Source: Pegoplata infirma
Taxonomy: Eukaryota > Arthropoda > Insecta > Diptera > Anthomyiidae
Assembly (NCBI GenBank): GCA_963921195.1
Contig: OY992537.1
Coordinates: forward strand, 181,800,065-181,864,064
Length of the DNA stretch: 64,000 bases
Direction of reading: 5' to 3'
How positions within the stretch are numbered: position 1 is the first letter of the stretch; each line of letters begins with the position of its first letter. Both the position numbers and the translations under genes were made by a program. Positions 57,821 through 64,000 of the stretch are shown in pieces. The notes beneath the pieces were generated by a model. That model searched no databases. It had not been told where the DNA came from and saw only the letters and a program-made list of their open reading frames with translations.

Positions 57821-58395
57821 GGTGACATGACATAATCCCCACGGACATAATCCCCATTTCCGTTATGGGGATTATGACCAAATTCATTTCGGTCATAATC
57901 CCCATAATGGTAGTGGGGACTATGACCGAAAATTATTTGGACATAATCCCAATAAAAAACGGACATAATTCCCAGATTTATGGGGATAGTGACCACGTAA
58001 CAAATGGCCATAATCCCCATTATGGGGATTATGTCTTCTATACTAGTTGGTCATAATCCCCAAAATTAAAAGATTTTTTTTTCTGTATAGCCGGCCTTCT
58101 GCCGGGCTTAGGGATTACAAACTCCATGCATTAAACCCACCCTCTCTGCAGATAACGGGGATTATGACCACAATTGCTTTGGACTTACTCCCCATAATGT
58201 GAATGGGTGTTATGACCGAAAAAAGTTCGGTCGTAATCCCAACAAGGAACGGACATAATCCCCATTGGGATTGTGACCGTTTTGGAAACGGTCATAGCCC
58301 CACAACTATTATGGCGATTATGACCGTAATGAATTCGGTCATAATCCCCATTTCCGTTATGGGGGTAATGTCCGTGGGGATTATGTCCTGTCACC
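57821..58395. mobile_element. 575 bp element made of CATAATCCCCA repeats, 9 bp TSD (Mutator-like)
   Basis: Ends GGTGACATGACATAATCCCC and GGGGATTATGTCCTGTCACC, flanked by ATGGGGGTA (57812-57820 and 58396-58404). Both halves consist of CATAATCCCCAT and ATGGGGATTATG units separated by short variable words such as GGAC or GACCG. The halves meet in a different central segment with GCCGGCCTTCTGCCGGGC (58088-58107). A 9 bp TSD is characteristic of Mutator-like elements, but without a transposase the assignment is tentative. Confidence 0.82.
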
Positions 58396-58464
58396 ATGGG
58401 GGTATACTCACTTTGTCATTCCGTGTGTATCCATCAAAATATCGGTCTAGGATCCCATAAAGTA

Positions 58465-58862
58465 CACTCAAAAAATTATGTAGGTAAATTCCAGTGAATA
58501 TTCACTTAAAACAAATGAAATTTTATTTAAAAACCATTTCACTGTTTTTTCATTTAAAATAAAAACATATTACAGTCAAATTTAAACGTTAATTTAATGA
58601 CTAACCAAAACATTAAAAAACTAGTGAATATTCACTTATTTTGTATTGAAAAACAGTAAAACTATAGAAGAAATTTTTTACTGCCGAAAATAAATGTAAC
58701 AGAAAATTCGTTTTTAAGACAGGAAATTATTTTTTTTTAAGCTACAGAAACAGTTGAAAATAAGAAGTCCTTAATAAAATTAATGATTTTTCTTTTAAAA
58801 TAACTTTACTGATTAATTTTTAAAATAACCTACAAACAGTAAATGACATAATTTTCTTAGTG
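58465..58862. mobile_element. 398 bp CACTCAAAAA MITE in the TA core of mini-me
   Basis: Starts CACTCAAAAAATTATGTAGG and ends ACATAATTTTCTTAGTG, flanked by TA (58463-58464 and 58863-58864). It splits the CATAAAGTATATATATTTATG core of mini-me. It is shorter than the 0.6-1.1 kb relatives and is closest to 13980-14793. Confidence 0.87.
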
Positions 58863-59401
58863 TATATATATTTATGATCAGTGATCGATTCTAAGACATA
58901 CTAGCTATGTCCGTCCGTACGTCCGTCTGTAGTTAACACGATACAGTCCAAAATAAAAGGGCTAGACTCCCGACATTTGGCAAGAATATGTCTTATGTTC
59001 CTAGGCAAGTTAAATTCGTAAATGAGCAAAATCGTACCAAGATGAAAAAAGTTCCCCTTGAAGAACTGAAAAATACCACTATTTTACATGATTTTTTGTG
59101 TTTTTGTTTAACAAATCCAACAATTTTATGCTACAAGAAGTTCAAAATCCTGTATTTGGACCCAGAGAATTAGATAATGTCGTTTTTTCGGTCCGCCCAC
59201 TTTTATGGGCGTGGAATAATTTTTTTTTTTAAAGAATAATAAACTTGTATTTCTTTAGTGCAAAAAGCATAAGAATTAATTTTGAAACACATATTCGAGA
59301 GGAAATTCCCCCCAATTACCACTTCCGACCCCACCCCCCCCCCCCCCTTCGCTATTGGAGGGTATAAAAGATTCGGCACAGCCGAATTTAACACTCTTAC
59401 C

Positions 59402-60148
59402 TTTTTTTTTTTTTAAATCGCCATTTTGAATAATTGATTACTCAACACCAACTTAGAACAAAAGGCTGAAAATTGGTGTGCAAGTTGCATTTAATGCGTA
59501 CCACGTCATATCCAAAATTAAAATAAATCGAATTGGGTCGGGTCTGAAAGTGTGCGATTTGGCAAGGAATGCCCCATATACATTCCGCAAAGCCGAATTA
59601 AACTTTTCTACTTGCCATTTTTAAGACATATTTCTGAAAAATATGTTCACACAAAATTAATCTAAAATTTACTACCAACCCAGAAAATAATATCGTATAT
59701 TTTATTTTAATTGTTTTTTAATTTAATATCAATTAAATTTTTAATTAATATAATTAATAATTTAATCAAATTTTTAACTTTTTTTAATTAACATTTTAAT
59801 TGTTTTTTTTTTTTAATTTAGGGGCCTATTCACAAAAAAAGTCATAATTCAATCATAACTCAATTTTTTCCATGTGGTTGTTGTAAACAATCATAAAAAA
59901 TTTCAAATTTTGTTTGAAAATTTCAAAAATATAAAGACCTGCTACCCACATCGTCTCAAAATTGACAAATAATTTTAAATTTTGAGACTTTTTATGATTT
60001 TGTTTACAACAAACACAGGGAATATGAAGTTTGAAAATAATAAAATTAGTCATAACCAGTCATAACTGAGAATAGGCCTGTTAATATTAATTAAATATTT
60101 AATTAATATAATTAATTGTTTAATTCAATTTTTAGCTTTACTTATTTT
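59402..60148. other. AT-rich DNA with mini-me 3' remnant and a GGCC hairpin
   Basis: A mini-me 3' remnant (ATTCCGCAAAGCCGAATTAA, about 59580-59616) is followed by a TTAATTAAATTTTTAATTAA-rich tract (59690-60140) split by the hairpin 59823-60078. A similar tract is at 63400-63690. No gene. Confidence 0.6.
59823..60078. mobile_element. 256 bp GGCCTATTC hairpin MITE
   Basis: Ends GGCCTATTCACA and TGAGAATAGGCC. The inner halves contain AGTCATAATTCAATCATAAC and AGTCATAACCAGTCATAACTG, and paired AAACAATCATAAAAA/TTTTTATGATTTTGTTTAC motifs. It interrupts an AATTTAATT-rich tract. Related by its ends to 4891 and 37298. Confidence 0.75.
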
Positions 60149-63080
60149 TATACCCTCCAACTACAGTGTGGGGGTATACTCACTTTGTCATTCCGTGTGT
60201 AACGCATCGAAATATTGGTCGGGGACCCCATAAAGTATATATCGTCGGTGCGCCGACCAGAACACCTATGTGTTTTTTATGAATTGTTCAGGAGAGCAAA
60301 AAAACCGTTTTATTTTGCCAATTCGCAACATTTTTTTAAAGTAAATTTTTTTTATTTTTCCTAGACCCATTTAAAAATATTACGCGTTGAAAAACATAAA
60401 AAATCTTTTTTTGTTCTGAAGTGGTACAAGATTTTAACAAAAAACTACACATAGGTGATTTTGTTTCGGACTTTTTACATGTTTATAAAAAAAATATAAT
60501 ACACATAGGTGTTTTTGTTCTTAAATTTATTTTAAATAAATTTTTATTTGTTGTTCAAAAGTAAAAATTTTGCAAGTTATATATCCGCAAGGAGTTGTAG
60601 CGAAATATTGATGGTATTCACGTCAGAATTTTTATCCTTGCAATGTGCGAAATGCAACATTTACTACAACAAACACACGTAAAATTATTTTGGTGTTTTT
60701 TTCATCCCACGTGTTTGTTGTAAAAAGTTTTTCATTTCGTACTTTACAAGGCTGAAAACTCCTGACTTTTCACAAAGAGGCGGACAAACTTTACCAATGC
60801 AGAAAGTGATTATCAGGAAAACCAAAATAATAATAAGTAATAAGTCAAAAAAAGTTTTAAATATAATTCTGATGCAAAAAATGGCAAAATGTATCGTCAG
60901 TGAAATTTAATGGCGAATCTTTTCGTAGAACATATTAACCCTCTATCTCCCATTTTTAGGGGTAATTTTTGTCCTTTTTTAAATACCCTGATACAACACC
61001 ACCTACACCACAAAAACGTACATTAACGGGTTAAAATCTTCTACAAAGATTTTCTGCATCAAATTTTACTATGGGTTGTCAAAGTCCAAAAGTTCCTGCA
61101 AAGTGCAAAATGGTTAAAAAAGTAAAATTGTAAATTATCAAATACTGTTAATTTTTTTTTTGCAAAAGTCGAGTGAAATAAGTCGAAAAAAATATAAATC
61201 TGCTCTGAGCTAAATAAAGTTAAGAGATAATTTAGTGAAAACTGATGGCGGTTCTTTTCTTAGAACATTTTAACCCTTTATCCTCATTTTGGTGCTTTTT
61301 TAAATATCATCATAGACCACTACTAAGGCATACGTTTAAAGGGTTAAACAATTTTACAAACATTTTCTGCATCAAATTTTACTAGGGGTTGTCAAAGGCC
61401 AAAAGTTCGTGCGATGTAAGCAAAATGTTTGAAAAAGGAAAATTTTAAATTATCATAATTTGTTAAATTGTGTCTTACCAAGATACTTTACAATTTTACT
61501 ATTTTAAGCACTTTTCGCACGAACTTTTGGCCTTTGAGAATCCCTTGTAAAATTTGCTGCAGAACTTTTTTGTAGAACATTTTGACCCTTTTAACGCACG
61601 TTTAAGTGAAGTTCTATGAGGGTATTTGGCAAAAGGACCAAGATTACCCCCAAAACTGAAAGATAATGTGTTCCAAGAAAAGAACCGCCATCAAATTTCA
61701 CTGAAGACATCATCATTTAGCTAAGAAGAAGATTTATATATTTTTTTTTACTTATTTTACACGACTTTGGTGAAAAAACAATTTAACAGTTTGTGATAAT
61801 TTACAATTAAATTTATTTAAGCATTTTGCACTTTTCGCACAAAATTTTGACCTGTGACAACCCCTAGTAAAATTTGATGTAAAACTATTTTTTTTGTAGG
61901 ACATTTTAACCCTTTAACCGCACGTTTTTATGGTGTTCTACGAGGATATTTAAAAAAAGTACCAAAACGACACGTAAAAATGGGACACACAGGGTTAATG
62001 TATGTATGTTCTTAGAAAAGAACCGCCTTAAAATTTAACTACAGACATCTTTTGATATTATTTACCTCAGAATTATACTTTATACTTTTTTAAGCTTATT
62101 CAAAACGCATTTAAAAAAAAATTAAAAATTATTTTTTTTAAATCGTGTTGCACAGTGTTACGCAATAAAGTTTCGGAATATTACAAAAAAAAAATGTTCA
62201 GAAAACTTTTAAAATGTCAATTTATAAAAAAACCAAAGGCAGACGCAATGTTTTTACGTTTAAATCAAAAACAGTTATGTGTACTAATAACACATAAGTG
62301 TTTTTGCCGGAGAATTTCTATTATAGGTAACACATAGGAGTTTAAGCTAACTTTGAAACCATTTGAGATAACGGGAAACGCTTTGGAGGATAAATGCATT
62401 ACCTGATAGGCTTCCTAATGGGCCAATAAAAAAAAAATCAAAAAATTACACATAGGTGTTCTGGTCGGCGCACCGACGATATATTATTGATCAGTGATCC
62501 ATTCTAAGACATTCTAGCGATGTCCGTCCGTCCGTCCGTCCGTCCGTCCGTCTGAAGTTAACACGATGCAGTCCAAAATAAAAAAGCTAGAACCCTCAAG
62601 TTTGGCATAAATATGTCTTATGCTCCTAGGCAGGTTAAGTTCGGAAATGGGCCAAATCGGACCAGGGGGAAAAAAGTTCCCCCTTGAAGAACTGAACCAA
62701 CCTCTTAAAAATGCTAATTTTTTTGACGTTTTTTTGTATTTGTGTGAACCAAATCAGACATTTTTATGTTCGTAGAAGTTTATGATCATGCGCTTGGACC
62801 CAGGGGATTAAAAAATTTCGCTATTTTTGCTCCGCCCCTTTTTTAAGAGCGTGAATAAAAAAATAATTTAAATAATTATAAAACAATAATACTTTAGTGC
62901 ACAAAGCAGACAAAAATGAACTAGAAAACATATACCGTTAGGGCCAAGGAGTCCCCCAGCTCACCGACCCCTCCCCCTTCCTTGCGCGCCCCTTAAAACA
63001 ACGCCCCTGTCAAAATTTTTATTTTTTTATTTTTTTACATGTTGGAGGGTATAATAGATTCGGCAAACTCTCACTTGTTT
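60149..63080 (+). mobile_element. mini-me element split by a CGTCGG element
   Basis: Starts TATACCCTCCAACTACAGTG, then the conserved block and TAAAGTATAT; it resumes at 62479 with ATATATTATTGATCAGTG and a (GTCC)n tract (62521-62552). It ends GGAGGGTATAATAGATTCGG, with a degenerate stem-loop, and CTCTCACTTGTTTT. Non-coding. Confidence 0.83.
60243..62478. mobile_element. 2.2 kb element with CGTCGGTGCGCCGACC ends
   Basis: The terminal inverted repeats are about 30 bp (CGTCGGTGCGCCGACCAGAA then CACCTATGTG, and the complement at 62449-62478). The short word ACACATAGGTGTTTTTG recurs subterminally (about 60448, 60500, 62290, 62330 and 62448). The element sits in the TA tract of mini-me, so its TSD (about 4 bp, ATAT) is ambiguous. 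The interior includes AACCCTCTA/GGGTTAAA modules and a GTTGCACAGTGTTA end near 62148, i.e. pieces related to the central fold-back. No transposase frame; superfamily unknown to me. Confidence 0.75.
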
Positions 63081-63805
63081 TTTTTTTTTTGTTTTGTTTT
63101 CCGTGTTTGCGAGTATGTGTTTTTCTCTTGCATTGTTTTACTTACAAAAACAAATACAGGAGTATAAACAGTTGGCTGAAAGTTTTTTATTTCTCACATA
63201 GATTTTTGAATTCTCATTTTGTTTATAGTTTTATGTGTATGTATATAAAAGTTTTATACCTAACTTTATAAAATTGTCTCAATGACTATGTCTTTACGGC
63301 ATAAATATATTTGGTAAAGTTTGAAAAAATATTTTTCTTAAACCTTTTTATTTAAAAAAAAAAGTTTTTTTAAATTATTTCTTTTTTAAAAAAATAATTA
63401 ATTTTATTTTTTTTTAATTTATACAATTAAAATTTTAATTGTTTCCAAATTTTTTTTAATTTTTATTAAAATTTTAATTATTTTTTTTTTAATTTTAATT
63501 AAATTTTTTAATTTATAGTACTAAGTTCTTAATTAACTAAATATCCATTTATTTTTTATTAACTTATATGTAAATTTATATGTGCATTTTAAATTTATAT
63601 GTGCATTTTAGTGATTGGTTCGGATTTAATTAAATTTTTAATTAAATCTAGGAATTTTTTAATTAAATTTTTATTTTATTTTTTTCTGTGAACTAGTTCA
63701 TTATATTTATCATGTTAGAATTGAGACCATTTAAAAAGCGAAAACGTTTTGCAATTGTGTAGAACCATTAAACATTGACCTTCTTGATGAAAATTATAGA
63801 ACCAA
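63081..63805. other. AT-rich intergenic or intronic DNA
   Basis: Includes a TAAACTTTATG...GTCTTTACGGCATAAATATATT stretch near 63280, related to 14805-14850 and 49955-49985, and an AATTAAATTTTAATTA-rich tract. The frame 63089-63271 shows no recognisable motif. Nothing else seen. Confidence 0.5.
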
Positions 63806-63808
63806 TTA

Positions 63809-64000
63809 CAAGGAAGGTCTTTCAGAGGGCACCCACCGATTGTCCTGCAACTTGCATATGGGAATGAGTGTAGAAAAATTATAGTCACCTGTTATTTTTT
63901 TTTAGTTGCCCAATCTCAAATTTAAAAAAGGAATAAATGTGGTCTTTCCGGATAATCCGAATAAAATCCGGACTAGCAGGAATTTAGCCAAATGCAAAAA
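63809..64000 (+). mobile_element. Harbinger-like element, cut by the window end
   Basis: Starts CAAGGAAGGTCTTTCAGAGG after TTA (63806-63808) and continues CACCCACCGATTGTCCTGCA like the end of 44587-45927 (same family). Only the first 192 bp are in the window. Confidence 0.75.

Larger units (their letters stand above)
57793..59401 (+). mobile_element. mini-me element carrying two nested insertions
   Basis: Starts TATACCCTCCAACTACAGTA. It is interrupted at 57821-58395 and 58465-58862, with the intervening GTATACTCACTTTGTCATTC, the core, a short GTCC tract (58910-58928) and the tail. It ends GGAGGGTATAAAAGATTCGG, the hairpin TTCGGCACAGCCGAA and TTTAACACTCTTAC. The C-rich tract (59330-59347) is the counterpart of 53901-53917. 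Confidence 0.87.

Noticed and set aside
57805..58460. Repetitive reading frames over the CATAATCCCCA array
   Set aside because: Both strands give open frames only because the word repeats. The sequence is a nested mobile element with a 9 bp target duplication.

Overview
The window is AT-rich, gene-poor eukaryotic DNA, almost certainly from a higher (schizophoran, probably calyptrate) fly. Three things support this: many mini-me/DINE-1-type (Helentron-like) repeats with the dipteran (TA)n core (GTCY)n layout, one exon of a core-1 beta-1,3-galactosyltransferase-like (C1GALT) gene with consensus splice sites, and a dead I/Loa-like non-LTR retrotransposon fragment. Nearly all other open frames are chance frames in AT-rich repeats; many occur twice only because the DNA is repeated in inverted orientation.

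The main architecture is one giant imperfect inverted repeat. The left arm runs from base 1 (probably from beyond the window) to 19917 and the right arm from 24824 to about 53857. Base 1 pairs with about 53857, 2774 with about 52450, 7686 with 40926, 13161 with 30756 and 19452 with 25284. The arms differ in length (about 20 and 29 kb) because each has its own insertions. The axis holds a 1.8 kb left-only spacer with a tandem repeat (19918-21703) and an independent fold-back element (21704-24823). Each arm contains a smaller, second-order palindrome made of about 350 bp modules carrying the octamer ATGCAAAT.

Because one arm often preserves the empty site of an insertion in the other, element ends and target-site duplications (TSDs) can be read directly. 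These are: TA-flanked CACTCAAAAA MITEs (at least ten), TNA-flanked Harbinger-like CAAGG fold-backs, TNA-flanked CACTGTGC fold-backs, two hAT-like elements with 8 bp TSDs (522-2766 and 36096-39716), a TA-flanked CCCAGCAAAAA MITE, a 575 bp Mutator-like element with a 9 bp TSD, GGCCTATTC hairpins, and a 2.2 kb element with CGTCGGTGCGCCGACC ends. Shared insertions predate the palindrome and arm-specific ones postdate it.

Downstream of the palindrome (54075-64000) lie the C1GALT-like exon, with a signal anchor, the DDD motif and a perfect donor, and then about 9 kb of transposon-rich sequence in which I see no further exon. The palindrome would sit in, or upstream of, the 5' intron of this gene. 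The main caution is assembly: two divergent haplotypes joined head to head could imitate such a palindrome, although different flanks at the axis argue against a simple missed-adapter artefact.
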